DNA of 64,000 nucleotides from Mycoplana rhizolycopersici (lineage in GTDB: Bacteria > Pseudomonadota > Alphaproteobacteria > Rhizobiales > Rhizobiaceae), in contig NZ_JABXYK010000011.1 of the NCBI RefSeq assembly GCF_013378445.1, forward strand, positions 62,001 through 126,000, written 5' to 3'. Positions 18,054 through 26,855 of the stretch are shown here, one piece after another. The notes beneath the pieces are model-generated. The model made no database searches, was not told where the DNA came from, and saw only the letters and a list, made by a program, of their open reading frames with translations. Within the stretch, counting starts at the first letter, position 1. Every line of letters starts with the position of its first letter. Made by a program: the position numbers and the translations under genes.

Positions 18054-19340
18054 TCAGGCAGGTTCCGCCGTCATCACCAGGCTGGCGTTCTGCCCGCCGA
18101 AGCCGAACGAGTTCGACAATACGGCCGAAACCTGCTTGTCGCGCTTCACGTTCGGCACAACATCGAGAACGATCGTCGGATCCGGGTTCTGGTAGTTGAT
18201 CGTCGGCGGCAGCGTGCCGGTCAGCATCGTCTGCAGCGAGAACACCGCCTCGATTGCGCCGGCCGCCGTCAGCGTATGGCCGATCATCGACTTGTTGGAG
18301 GACACCGGGATCTTCGAAAGCCCCTCCCCGAACACCGTCGACATGGAGAGATACTCCATCTTGTCGTTTTCCGGCGTCGAGGTGCCGTGCGCGTTGATGT
18401 AGCCGATGCCGTCCTCGGCGATGCCGGCGTCTTCCAGCGCTGCGCGGATCGTCGCGATCGCAGGTGCGCCATCCGGCGAGGACCGGGTGCGGTGGAAATG
18501 GTCGGCCTTCTCGCCGCAGCCCTTCATGATGCCCAGCACGCGCGCGCCGCGGGCGACTGCCGATTCCAGCGATTCCAGAACGAGCGTCGCAGCACCCTCG
18601 GCGATCACGAAGCCGTCTCGGTCCTTGGTAAACGGCTTCGAGGCCTTCTGCGGCGGGTCGTTCTGGGTAGAGAGTGCCGACAGCAGCGCGAAGCGGATCA
18701 GCGCTTCGGCCGTGACCGAGCCGTCGGTGCCCACGGTCAGCGCCCGGTCGGTGCGACCCTGGCGGATAGCCTCGACGCCGAGCTGGATCGCGGTCGCACC
18801 CGAAGCGCAGGCCGTCGACAGCGTCACCGGCAGGCCGCGCGTGCCGAAGCGATCGGCCAGACGCTCGGAAATCGCGCCGAACAGCCAGGCCTCGTGCAGT
18901 GCCGGATCGGGCTTGTCGCGCAGCACCGCCAGGAAGCGGTCATAGGCGTCGCCCGGCCGCTGCGACGGCGGTGCGCGATCGGCAAGTGCGAAGCGCGCGC
19001 TCCATTCCGGCTCGATCGGCGGTGCGGCGAGAAACAGCGGTCCGCCGAAATCGCCGGACAGGCCGGCCTGCGCCAAGGCCTCGTCGGTCGTTTCGCGCGC
19101 ATAGAAATAGGAACGCTCCACCGGGTTTTCCGCCGGCAGTTCCACGAAGTCCACGGTGCCGGCGATACGGGTGTTCAGCCCATCGACGGGAAAACGGGTG
19201 ATGCCATGGATACCGGAAACACCGCCCGAAAGCGCTGCCCAGTTGTCCTTCAGGCCCTGCCCGAGCGAGGTGATGACGCCCATGCCAGTCACGGCGACGA
19301 TCGGGCGTCCGAGATGATCCCTAAAGGCTGCCTTGGTCAT
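18054..19340 (-). CDS. fabF1XL: Beta-ketoacyl-ACP synthase FabF1XL
   Basis: A 428-residue condensing enzyme for the very-long-chain fatty acid of lipid A. The KAS II triad is complete: Cys178 in STACASGATA, the first His in NAHGTSTPEND and the second His in NKSMIGHTLTAAGA. Length matches FabF. It starts 10 bases after the fabF2XL stop. Together they resemble an active and an inactive ketosynthase pair. Confidence 0.93.
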   Translation of the reverse strand: MTKAAFRDHLGRPIVAVTGMGVITSLGQGLKDNWAALSGGVSGIHGITRFPVDGLNTRIAGTVDFVELPAENPVERSYFYARETTDEALAQAGLSGDFGGPLFLAAPPIEPEWSARFALADRAPPSQRPGDAYDRFLAVLRDKPDPALHEAWLFGAISERLADRFGTRGLPVTLSTACASGATAIQLGVEAIRQGRTDRALTVGTDGSVTAEALIRFALLSALSTQNDPPQKASKPFTKDRDGFVIAEGAATLVLESLESAVARGARVLGIMKGCGEKADHFHRTRSSPDGAPAIATIRAALEDAGIAEDGIGYINAHGTSTPENDKMEYLSMSTVFGEGLSKIPVSSNKSMIGHTLTAAGAIEAVFSLQTMLTGTLPPTINYQNPDPTIVLDVVPNVKRDKQVSAVLSNSFGFGGQNASLVMTAEPA

Positions 19341-19350
19341 GCGCCTGTCC

Positions 19351-20553
19351 TCACTTCTCTGCCTTCAGGATTGCAATGCCTTCGCCACGCGCATGACCGA
19401 TCGTGGTGACGATCGCCGTATCTGCCGCGCCGTCCATCGTCCCTTCGCTTGAGGGGTCGAAGGCAGGAACCTTCGCCTCGTTGGCAAGCGCAAGTCCGGC
19501 AAGCGCCAGCCCGAGCGGGAACTGGCTTTCCAGCGCATGGCCGGTCACGCCGCCATAAGCGCGCACCGGAACGCCGGCAAAGCGCGTATCGAGCCAGGTC
19601 TTCTCGCGATCGGCAAGCACGTGCATGCCCGAAGCGCCGGAGAAAATGATCGCGGATTCGGCCTTGGCCGCGAGGCCGTCCACCAGCGCATCCAGTCGGC
19701 TTTCCAGCCGCCCATCCTCGCGGCGACCGCGGTCGCCGCCGATTTCGTCGATGGTCGCATAGATGCGGGCACCGCGGCCTTCGGCGTGCGCGCGCGATTC
19801 CAGCACCAGGAAGGCACCGGCGGAGCCGGAGATGATACCCCCGCCGGCATTCTCGTCGCGCGACCAGAGCGGCGTCCAGCCACCCGTCGCATGGGCGCCG
19901 AGCGCCTCGTAGAGAAGGATCACGTCCGGCCGCTCCGCGACGAAGCCGCCGCCGACCAGGGTGTGCGTCGACTGGCCTGCACGGATACGGGCGAAGGCGG
20001 TCTCGATGGCGCTGATGCCCGCAGCCTCTTCGCCCATGAAGGTACGCGAGGATCCTGTCACCTTGTGGACGATCGAGATATTGCCGGCCATCAGGTTGGA
20101 GAGCTGGGCCAGAAAGAGCGTGGGACGCAGCTCCGTCGTCAGCTTCTCGTTCAGCAACTGCTCGCGGTCGTTGCGCTTCAGCCCCTCGTCCACGATCAGC
20201 GAATCGACGTTGATGTCGCGTTCACCGCCGCCGGCGGCGACGATCATGTCCATCGTGCCGCAGGCTTCGGCATCATCCTTCAGTCCGGCATCGTCCAGCG
20301 CCAGTCCGGCTGTGAAGACGCCGAGACGCTGCCAGTTCTCCATCTGCCGCTGGTCGCCGCGCTTGGCGATCTGCTGGGACCAGTCGATCTCCGGCATCGG
20401 GTGCACCGGATAAGGCGCAAACCGCTCTGCCTCGATCTTCAGTTCCGGTGCGGTCGCAGCCTTCAGCAGCGCGATGTGCGGCTCGGTCCCGACACCCTGG
20501 CAGGTGACGATACCGATGCCGGTGATGACGACGTCGTTCGGCGCCTTCGTCAT
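19351..20553 (-). CDS. fabF2XL: Ketosynthase-like FabF2XL (catalytic Cys absent)
   Basis: A 400-residue thiolase-fold protein whose N-terminus (VVITGIGIVTCQGVG) is clearly KAS-like. The nucleophile region reads VTGSSRTFMGEEAAG, with no cysteine. The first catalytic His region is also degenerate, while GVTGHALESQFPLG preserves the second His position. This resembles a chain-length factor more than a working synthase. It is placed between fabZXL and fabF1XL, as in other rhizobia. Confidence 0.9.
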   Translation of the reverse strand: MTKAPNDVVITGIGIVTCQGVGTEPHIALLKAATAPELKIEAERFAPYPVHPMPEIDWSQQIAKRGDQRQMENWQRLGVFTAGLALDDAGLKDDAEACGTMDMIVAAGGGERDINVDSLIVDEGLKRNDREQLLNEKLTTELRPTLFLAQLSNLMAGNISIVHKVTGSSRTFMGEEAAGISAIETAFARIRAGQSTHTLVGGGFVAERPDVILLYEALGAHATGGWTPLWSRDENAGGGIISGSAGAFLVLESRAHAEGRGARIYATIDEIGGDRGRREDGRLESRLDALVDGLAAKAESAIIFSGASGMHVLADREKTWLDTRFAGVPVRAYGGVTGHALESQFPLGLALAGLALANEAKVPAFDPSSEGTMDGAADTAIVTTIGHARGEGIAILKAEK

Positions 20554-20567
20554 GCGTCAGTTCCTCT

Positions 20568-21044
20568 TTATTGGGCCGTTGCGGCAAGCGCGTCCGTAAG
20601 GCCGACTTCGCCGGCCCGGCGGCGCACGATGTCGGCCAACGGCACTTCGCTGAACGGCATGGTACGCAGCTTCAGCTGGGCGTCGCAGATCTTCTTGCCG
20701 TCGGAGGTGATCTTTGCCTTGGTCACGGCGAAACCCGAACCGTCGTGCTCCAGCACCGCCTCGATGTCGAGCACGGCGTCCGGTTCGACGAACGCGCGCA
20801 TCTTGGCGCCGTCGACCGACATCAGGAACGGCATCGCGTTGAAATTCGTGGCGGCCAGCACCAGAAAGCCGGATGCCTGCGCCATCGTTTCGATCAGAAG
20901 GACGCCAGGCACGAGCGGCATACCCGGGAAATGCCCTTCAAAGACGGGGCTTTTCGACGGGACCACCGAACGCGCCGTGAGCGTCTTGCGCTCGGCGTCC
21001 ACGGTTTCGACCCGGTCGATCATCTGGAAATATTCAAGCAGCAT
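20568..21044 (-). CDS. fabZXL: (3R)-hydroxyacyl-ACP dehydratase FabZXL
   Basis: About 158 residues with the hot-dog fold. The FabZ signature FEGHFPGMPLVPGVLLIE contains catalytic His38 and a following Glu. I take the ATG at 21044 (MLLEYFQMIDRVE), which matches the FabZ start; the frame is open to 21065. It dehydrates AcpXL-bound intermediates in the very-long-chain fatty acid pathway. Confidence 0.92.
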   Translation of the reverse strand: MLLEYFQMIDRVETVDAERKTLTARSVVPSKSPVFEGHFPGMPLVPGVLLIETMAQASGFLVLAATNFNAMPFLMSVDGAKMRAFVEPDAVLDIEAVLEHDGSGFAVTKAKITSDGKKICDAQLKLRTMPFSEVPLADIVRRRAGEVGLTDALAATAQ

Positions 21045-21174
21045 CGCAATCCCATATAGCCGCAAGTTACCGCTTTGTTACCGGAGCCCGGAACGTCAAA
21101 GGCCTGCCATGTTCGGCAGGCCGTCAGCGCCCGACAACGGAATGCGGGAGGCCGCGCATGGCAGCACTGGGCAT

Positions 21175-21453
21175 TTACGCCTTTGCGGCGCGCAACTCGT
21201 CGATCTTGGCACAGAGGTTCTGCAGAACGAAATACTCTTCGGTCGCCACCTTGCCTTCGTTGACATCCTGCGTCCACTGCTCGAGCGGGATCTTGATGCC
21301 GAACTCCTTGTCGATCGCAAAAACGATGTCGAGGAAGTCCAGGCTGTCGATGCCGAGATCGTCGATCGTGTGGCTCTCGGGCTTGATCGTTTCGCGATCG
21401 ATCTCGCTGGTTTCCGCGATGATGTCGGCAACCTTGTCAAATGTAGCTGTCAC
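21175..21453 (-). CDS. acpXL: Very-long-chain acyl carrier protein AcpXL
   Basis: A 92-residue specialised acyl carrier protein. The 4'-phosphopantetheine attachment Ser37 lies in [13 protein letters not shown]. The C-terminal extension ([21 protein letters not shown]) and length match rhizobial AcpXL, which carries the C28 hydroxy acid to lipid A. It is first of the cluster. The rest of the upstream gap to 21852 carries the fnrN control sites. Confidence 0.95.
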   Translation of the reverse strand: MTATFDKVADIIAETSEIDRETIKPESHTIDDLGIDSLDFLDIVFAIDKEFGIKIPLEQWTQDVNEGKVATEEYFVLQNLCAKIDELRAAKA

Positions 21454-21690
21454 GCCAGTACCTCATGAATTCTTTGGTCGGCCGATCCTATAAGTAAATG
21501 CGGCGGAAATGCCAATGGGGCAGTGTCGGCGCTGCTGCGATTTGGCGACATGGTGTTGCGCAAACATCAACTGCCGATTTCCGATGCGCATCGATTGTCG
21601 CAAGCCTATCCGACGCATCGAAAGTTGCAAGAAGACCGCGATCAGATAGTCCGCGCCACCCTGGATATTCCCTCACAATCTTTCCGCGAA

Positions 21691-21704
21691 TTGATTTCGA
21701 TCAA
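21691..21704 (+). promoter_or_regulatory. Distal anaerobox of fnrN
   Basis: TTGATTTCGATCAA is a perfect FNR/FixK palindrome. A class II start would fall at about 21739, within the proximal site. Confidence 0.85.
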
Positions 21705-21725
21705 ATCGGCGCGCCCGGTCTGGAA

Positions 21726-21739
21726 TTAACAATTGTCAA
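21726..21739 (+). promoter_or_regulatory. Proximal anaerobox-like site of fnrN
   Basis: TTAACAATTGTCAA deviates from a perfect palindrome by one base pair and belongs to the same class as TTGACTTAAGTCAA at fixG. It lies 35 bases downstream of the distal site, over the predicted -10/start region. Binding there would repress, giving the dual autoregulation known for rhizobial fnrN genes. Confidence 0.6.
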
Positions 21740-21852
21740 TCAGAGGTCGCGATATTCTGCCGCGGATGGGTCCGGGGCGACAATGTCGCATTGCAACAAT
21801 GCCCGATCTCGTTCAGGGATCGCGCAGCGGCAGACAAGTCGGGGGCACATAC

Positions 21853-22578
21853 ATGGATATGCAGCGCAAGGACATCCACAGCTCCGAGATACCGGTCGTA
21901 TGCCGAGCCTGCGAAGCGCGCCACGGCGGCGTGTGCGGCGCATTGTCTCCCGAACAGCTCGTGGATCTGAGCAAGCACTCGACACGCAAGCGTCTTGAGG
22001 CCGGCACGGAAGTCGTCGGTCAGGGCGAGGACATGGGCGCCTTCGCCAACATCATGCGCGGCGTCGTCAAGCTGACCCGCATGATGCCGGACGGCCGCCA
22101 GCAGATCGTCGGCCTGCAGTTCGCGCCGGACTTTTTGGGCCGGCCGTTCGTGGAGGAAAGCCCGCACAGCGCCGAGACTGCGACCGACACGGAGATCTGT
22201 ACCTTTCCGCGTCAGATGCTCGAGCGCCTGGTCAGCCGCACGCCCGACCTGGAGCACAAGCTGTACCAGCAGTCGCTCAAGGAACTGGACGAGGCGCGCG
22301 ACTGGATGCTGACGCTCGGCCGCAAGAATGCGCAGGAAAAGGTGGCGAGCTTCCTCTTCCTCATTGCCACGCACTACGATCCCGAGACGGTGGAAGGCTC
22401 CGTCTTCGACCTGCCACTCTCGCGCGCCGACATCGCCGATTTCCTCGGCCTGACGATCGAGACGGTCAGCCGCCAGTTCACCCGTCTCCGCAAGGACGGC
22501 GTCATCCAGATCGAGAACAACCGCCACGTGATCGTGCCCGATATCGATCGCCTCCAGCAGTTCGCCGGCATCGATTGA
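21853..22578 (+). CDS. fnrN: Oxygen-responsive Crp/Fnr regulator FnrN
   Basis: A 241-residue regulator. The N-terminal cysteines Cys17, Cys20 and Cys28 (CRACEARHGGVC) together with Cys116 (TEICTFP) provide an FNR-type 4Fe-4S oxygen sensor, unlike FixK. A cNMP-binding-like beta roll and the helix-turn-helix DIADFLGLTIETVSRQFTRL near residues 193-212 follow. GGGGGC precedes the ATG at 21853; the frame is open from 21733 without a better start. Two anaeroboxes upstream imply autoregulation. Likely targets in the window are fixGHIS, fixNOQP, the hemerythrin gene and the last P-type ATPase. Confidence 0.95.
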   Translation: MDMQRKDIHSSEIPVVCRACEARHGGVCGALSPEQLVDLSKHSTRKRLEAGTEVVGQGEDMGAFANIMRGVVKLTRMMPDGRQQIVGLQFAPDFLGRPFVEESPHSAETATDTEICTFPRQMLERLVSRTPDLEHKLYQQSLKELDEARDWMLTLGRKNAQEKVASFLFLIATHYDPETVEGSVFDLPLSRADIADFLGLTIETVSRQFTRLRKDGVIQIENNRHVIVPDIDRLQQFAGID

Positions 22579-22584
22579 CGTCTC

Positions 22585-22724
22585 ATACCAAGTCTCGATG
22601 ATAGGAACCGATAGGACCGGCTCGATCGGGTTTTTCCGATGCGGCAGCATCGCCCTGCGCGCCGCGCCTAGCCGGCGATCAGCCATAAGCCATCCTATAT
22701 CGTCCTATCATCGAGACTTGGTAT
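22585..22724. repeat. 140-bp element with perfect 22-bp inverted ends
   Basis: The arm at 22585-22606 (ATACCAAGTCTCGATGATAG plus GA) is exactly repeated inverted at 22703-22724, with 96 bases between. It fills the space between fnrN and cbiB, and its end touches the cbiB stop codon. It could be a non-coding miniature element or a long terminator-like hairpin. Confidence 0.75.
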
Positions 22725-23704
22725 CAGATCACCGCAGCCAGCAGCGCGCCCGTCACGGCGAGCGATGCCAGGCCATCGCAGGCGCGGCCAAAGACTGAGA
22801 GCCCGCGGCGGATATCGGCGGTCGTTGCGACCGTGCGGCCGCCCGCATTGATCATCGGTTCGTCCACCCGCACGCCGCCATAGATGCGCGGACCGGCTAG
22901 GCCGATGCCCAGCGCGCCCGCCATTGCCGCTTCCGGCCAGCCGGAATTGGGCGAACGGTGCAGGCCGCTGTCGCGAAGCCCGACGTCCAGTGCCGTGCGT
23001 GCCGCGCGCTTTCCCTCCGTCCGCCAGGCGCCGAAGGCGATCAGCAGGATCGAGAGGCGCGCCGCCGGCCAGTTGGCGAGGTCGTCCAGCCGTGCGGCGG
23101 CCCAGCCGAATTCGAGATACTTCGCGTTCTTGTGCCCGATCATCGAATCGGCAGTATTCAGCATCTTGTAGGCGAGCAGTCCCGGCAGGCCGAGCAATGC
23201 GTACCAGAGCGCCGGCGCGACGACGCCATCGGAAAAGTTCTCCGCCAGGCTCTCGATCGCCGCCCTGCAGATGGCCGGCTCGTCGAGCGTCGCCGGATCG
23301 CGGCCGACGATCATCGACACCGCCTGCCGTCCGCCCTCCAGGCCGCTCGTTTTCAGGCCCTCCGCAACGGCGCCCACATGGTCGGCGAGGCTCTTCTGCG
23401 CAAGGAACAGCGCCACGACGACCGCCTCGACCGCAAGGCCGGCCCATCCAAGCAGCAATAGCAGCATATGGATGACATAGCCGACGATGAGCGCCATCGA
23501 CAGCAGAGCGCCGATCGCGACCACGCCGTTGAAACGGCGCGTGTCCGCGCGCATCCGCTTGCCGTTGAACATCCGGTCCAGCGCCGAAATGGCCCAGCCG
23601 AACAGGACGACCGGATGAGGTACGCGGTTCCAGAGCCTCGGCGGATCGCCGACGAGGCGGTCGAGCAGCAGGGCGATGGCGAGGACGAGCAGTGTAACGG
23701 TCAT
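22724..23704 (-). CDS. cbiB: Adenosylcobinamide-phosphate synthase CbiB (CobD of the aerobic nomenclature)
   Basis: A 326-residue polytopic membrane protein that attaches the aminopropanol phosphate arm to adenosylcobyric acid. Signatures include LLLDRLVGDPPRLWNRVPHPV near the N-terminus, SLAENFSDGVVAPALW and YKMLNTADSMIGHKN. It is the last gene of the cbiB-cobC-cobB-cobA-cobE run, three bases after cobC, and ends at the inverted-repeat element. Confidence 0.95.
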   Translation of the reverse strand: MTVTLLVLAIALLLDRLVGDPPRLWNRVPHPVVLFGWAISALDRMFNGKRMRADTRRFNGVVAIGALLSMALIVGYVIHMLLLLLGWAGLAVEAVVVALFLAQKSLADHVGAVAEGLKTSGLEGGRQAVSMIVGRDPATLDEPAICRAAIESLAENFSDGVVAPALWYALLGLPGLLAYKMLNTADSMIGHKNAKYLEFGWAAARLDDLANWPAARLSILLIAFGAWRTEGKRAARTALDVGLRDSGLHRSPNSGWPEAAMAGALGIGLAGPRIYGGVRVDEPMINAGGRTVATTADIRRGLSVFGRACDGLASLAVTGALLAAVI

Positions 23705-23707
23705 GGG

Positions 23708-24712
23708 TCAGGCGGAAAAATGGCTGAGCGCCTCGGCAAGGCGCCGGTCACAGGCTTCGTCCGGCGTCAGGCCGAAACGCAGCCAGTTGCGATCATAGTC
23801 GAATGCCCGCACGAGTACATGCTTCATGCACAGCCATTCATGGATTTCCGCAGCATGCCGATCAGCCACCAGCGAAAAGAGCGGCGTGCCGCCGACGATC
23901 TCCAGGCCGGCGCCGCCCAGCACTTCGTCGAGCGCCGCCTTGCGCTTCAGGATCGAATGCCGGATCGGCGCGCAGTCGCCGTTCATCAGGCCGGCAGCGA
24001 TCGAGAGTGCGGGCCCGGAAACACACCAGGGACCGAGCCATTCGGTGAAATCGGCAAGAATGTCCTCGGGACCGAGGACGAAGCCCAGCCGCAGCCCGGC
24101 AAGCCCGAAGAACTTGCCGAAGGAGCGAAAGACCAGAAGGCCCGGCAGGCTGCCGGCATGCCCCGCAAGCGAGGCTTCCGGCACCATGTCTGCAAACGCC
24201 TCGTCGACGATGAGGGTGCCGCCCACTGACACGAGACGATCCCTCGCCTCAAGCAGATCCTCCGGGCGATGGAGACGGCCGTCCGGATTGTTCGGATTGA
24301 CGACGACGGCAAGCCCGTGCTCCGGGCTCAGTTCTCGCACATCGTTCACCGCGTCCACGGGATGACCGGCGGCCCGCAGCACACGCGCATATTCTCCATA
24401 GGTCGGCGATACGACCGCGACCCGCCGCCCGGCCGGCACCAGTCGCGGCAGAAGCTGGATGGCCGCCTGCGTGCCCGGCACCGGCAGGGGCAGGCCCGTC
24501 CGGGTGCCATAGTAGCGGGCGGCGGCCTGCCGGGTGTTCTGGACGCGATGGGCATCGGGCAGCCGGTGCCATGCGGCTTCCTCGATCGCAGGAAGATCGA
24601 CCGGACGCGGATTGATACCGGTCGAAAGGTCGAGCCAGTCCTCGAGGCGGCCGCCATAGCGGCTTGCCGCCGCCGATATCCCGCCGCCGTGCTGAATAGG
24701 CGCCGTGCTCAT
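23708..24712 (-). CDS. cobC: L-threonine-O-3-phosphate decarboxylase CobC
   Basis: A 334-residue PLP-dependent class II aminotransferase-fold enzyme that makes the aminopropanol phosphate used by CbiB. Key segments are DLSTGINPRPVD, VVNPNNPDGR, VDEAFADM and the PLP-lysine site FRSFGKFFGLAGLRLGF. It overlaps cobB by 4 bases and is followed by cbiB, its pathway partner. Confidence 0.94.
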   Translation of the reverse strand: MSTAPIQHGGGISAAASRYGGRLEDWLDLSTGINPRPVDLPAIEEAAWHRLPDAHRVQNTRQAAARYYGTRTGLPLPVPGTQAAIQLLPRLVPAGRRVAVVSPTYGEYARVLRAAGHPVDAVNDVRELSPEHGLAVVVNPNNPDGRLHRPEDLLEARDRLVSVGGTLIVDEAFADMVPEASLAGHAGSLPGLLVFRSFGKFFGLAGLRLGFVLGPEDILADFTEWLGPWCVSGPALSIAAGLMNGDCAPIRHSILKRKAALDEVLGGAGLEIVGGTPLFSLVADRHAAEIHEWLCMKHVLVRAFDYDRNWLRFGLTPDEACDRRLAEALSHFSA

Positions 24713-26016
24713 GGCACACCTGCCGCAAGATCGATCAGGTGCATGTAAGACCCGCAGACGCTGCCGTGCCGCAGCCCGACCATGCCGAGGTCCTGCCCCG
24801 CCGCATCCCTCGCCCGGAACAGCCGGTCGGCAACACCCTCCTCCACCACCGTGGAATAGTGAAACTCATGCGCCGTCATCGGCGCCTCGAACCCGGAACC
24901 TGCGAACGGCACGACGCGGCGGTAGCCGAGATGGCGGCGCCGTTCGGCAAAGCTCGTGACGAGCGGCAGCAGGCCCAGCATGCGATGCCGCTCCCCATCC
25001 GCCGCGACCAGCCCCTCGCCCAAGGTCATGTATCCCCCGCATTCGCCATAGATGCGCGCCCCACGTGCCGCAGCCGCCAGCATGCCATTGCGGAAATTGC
25101 CGGCATTGGCAAGCGCATCGCCGTGCAGTTCGGGATATCCGCCGGGCAGGAAGACCGCGTCGCAGTCTGCCTGCGGCGCCTCGTCCCGCAGCGGCGAGAA
25201 GAAATCGAGCTGGGCTCCCTGGTGCTGCCAGCCCTGGAGCAGATGCGGATAGAGAAAGGCAAACGCGTTGTCGCGGGCGATCGCAATCCTCTGCCCGAGT
25301 GGCGGCAGGCGTACCGACCGCTGCGTGTCTCCGCAGACGTCAGCCTCGCCGGCGATCGAAAGCAGCTGCCGAAAGTCGAGAAGACTGCGCATGGTTTCGG
25401 CGGCATGGCGGATGAAGTCTTCCAGTGCCCCATGCTCGCCGGCCTGCACGAGACCGAGGTGGCGTTCCGGCAGGGCCAGAAGACCGTCACGTGGAAGCGC
25501 GCCCAGCACGGACACACCCGCCTTGCCGAGCGCATCCCGCAGCATCGCCTCGTGGCGGGCGCTGCCCACCTTGTTCAGGATCACGCCGCGAACGGAGACG
25601 TCGTTTCGGAAATCCGCAAAGCCGCTCACCATCGCTGCGACCGAGTGTGACAGGCGGCTGCAATCGACGACGAGGACGACCGGCAGTCCGAGCATGGCGG
25701 CGAGATCGGCGGGAGACCCGCTTCCGTCGGCCGCCCCGTCGAAGAGGCCCATCATCGCCTCGATGAGCAGCAGCCTGCCGCCGTGCCGTTGCTCCGATGC
25801 GTGGGCCGCAAGCAGCTCCGGCCGCATCGCCCATGGATCATAGTTGAGGCAGTCCGAGCGGCTGGCCGCGGCATGGAACGCCGGGTCGATATAGTCCGGC
25901 CCCGCCTTGCCCGGCGACAGCGCGACCCCCTCGTCGGCCAGTGCCCGAAGCAGGCCGAGCGTCACCGTGGTCTTACCCGACCCGGAGGCGGGCGCTGCGA
26001 TCATCAACCCGCTCAT
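24709..26016 (-). CDS. cobB: Cobyrinate/hydrogenobyrinate a,c-diamide synthase CobB
   Basis: A 435-residue two-domain amidating enzyme. The N-terminal ATPase carries APASGSGKTTVTLGLLRAL at residues 8-26. The C-terminal class I glutamine amidotransferase has FLPGGYPELH and the nucleophile Cys in IYGECGGYMTLG. It converts hydrogenobyrinate to the a,c-diamide before cobalt insertion by CobNST. It is coupled to cobA and cobC by 4-base overlaps. Confidence 0.95.
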   Translation of the reverse strand: MSGLMIAAPASGSGKTTVTLGLLRALADEGVALSPGKAGPDYIDPAFHAAASRSDCLNYDPWAMRPELLAAHASEQRHGGRLLLIEAMMGLFDGAADGSGSPADLAAMLGLPVVLVVDCSRLSHSVAAMVSGFADFRNDVSVRGVILNKVGSARHEAMLRDALGKAGVSVLGALPRDGLLALPERHLGLVQAGEHGALEDFIRHAAETMRSLLDFRQLLSIAGEADVCGDTQRSVRLPPLGQRIAIARDNAFAFLYPHLLQGWQHQGAQLDFFSPLRDEAPQADCDAVFLPGGYPELHGDALANAGNFRNGMLAAAARGARIYGECGGYMTLGEGLVAADGERHRMLGLLPLVTSFAERRRHLGYRRVVPFAGSGFEAPMTAHEFHYSTVVEEGVADRLFRARDAAGQDLGMVGLRHGSVCGSYMHLIDLAAGVP

Positions 26017-26855
26017 GCGGGATCCTTCATGCTCCGGGATCCGAACGGATCAGCAAGCAACACCTTGCCGTCCCGCAAGGCGCCCAGCCAGTCCAGCGCG
26101 CCGCGTAGCCGCACCACCTGGCCGACCACGACGATCGCCGGCGGTTCCAGCCCGGCAGCCATGGCATCGGCCTCCGCCTTGGCAAGCGTCGTCTCCAGCA
26201 CCGTCTGGGCGGCGGTCGCGGCGTTGCAGACGAAGGCTACGGGTTCGTCCGGCGCGCGACCGGCGGCCATAAGGTTCGAAGCGATCTGGCCGATGTGCTT
26301 CATCGCCATGTACATGACGATGACCGGTGAGCCTGCGGCAATGCCCTGCCAGTTGATGCGATCGGGAACGACGCCGGAGGAATCATGCCCCGTCAGGAAG
26401 GTGACGGCATGGTTGAGCTCGCGGTGCGTTACGGGAATGCCGGCATAGGCAAGGCCGCCGATACCGGCCGTAATGCCCGGCACCACGCGGAACGGAACGT
26501 TGTGCTCGACAAGCGTCAACGCCTCTTCGCCACCGCGGCCGAACACGAACGGATCCCCGCCCTTCAGCCGCAGCACGCGCTTGCCCGCACGCGCCAGTTC
26601 CACCAGCCGCAGCGAGATGTCGCGCTGCTTCGGCGACGGTTTGCCGCCGCGCTTGCCGGCGAATTCCAGCATGGCACCCGGGCGGGCGAGCTTGAGGCAG
26701 TCGGCATTGACCAGCGCGTCGTGCACGATCACGTCGGCCTGGCGCAGTCCCTGCACGGCAAGCAGCGTCAACAATCCCGGATCGCCCGGACCGGCGCCGA
26801 CCAGCCAGACGTTCCCGGCCTCCAGTTCCGGCAGGTTGGAAAAGACCGCGTCCAT
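26013..26855 (-). CDS. cobA: Uroporphyrinogen-III C-methyltransferase CobA
   Basis: A 280-residue SAM-dependent enzyme that forms precorrin-2. The SUMT signatures are VWLVGAGPGDPGLLTL near residue 17, VRLKGGDPFVFGRGGEE and VPGITAGIGGLAYAGIPVTHR. There is no CysG-type dehydrogenase domain, so it is the short CobA form. Its start overlaps the cobE stop as TGATG. Confidence 0.95.
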   Translation of the reverse strand: MDAVFSNLPELEAGNVWLVGAGPGDPGLLTLLAVQGLRQADVIVHDALVNADCLKLARPGAMLEFAGKRGGKPSPKQRDISLRLVELARAGKRVLRLKGGDPFVFGRGGEEALTLVEHNVPFRVVPGITAGIGGLAYAGIPVTHRELNHAVTFLTGHDSSGVVPDRINWQGIAAGSPVIVMYMAMKHIGQIASNLMAAGRAPDEPVAFVCNAATAAQTVLETTLAKAEADAMAAGLEPPAIVVVGQVVRLRGALDWLGALRDGKVLLADPFGSRSMKDPA

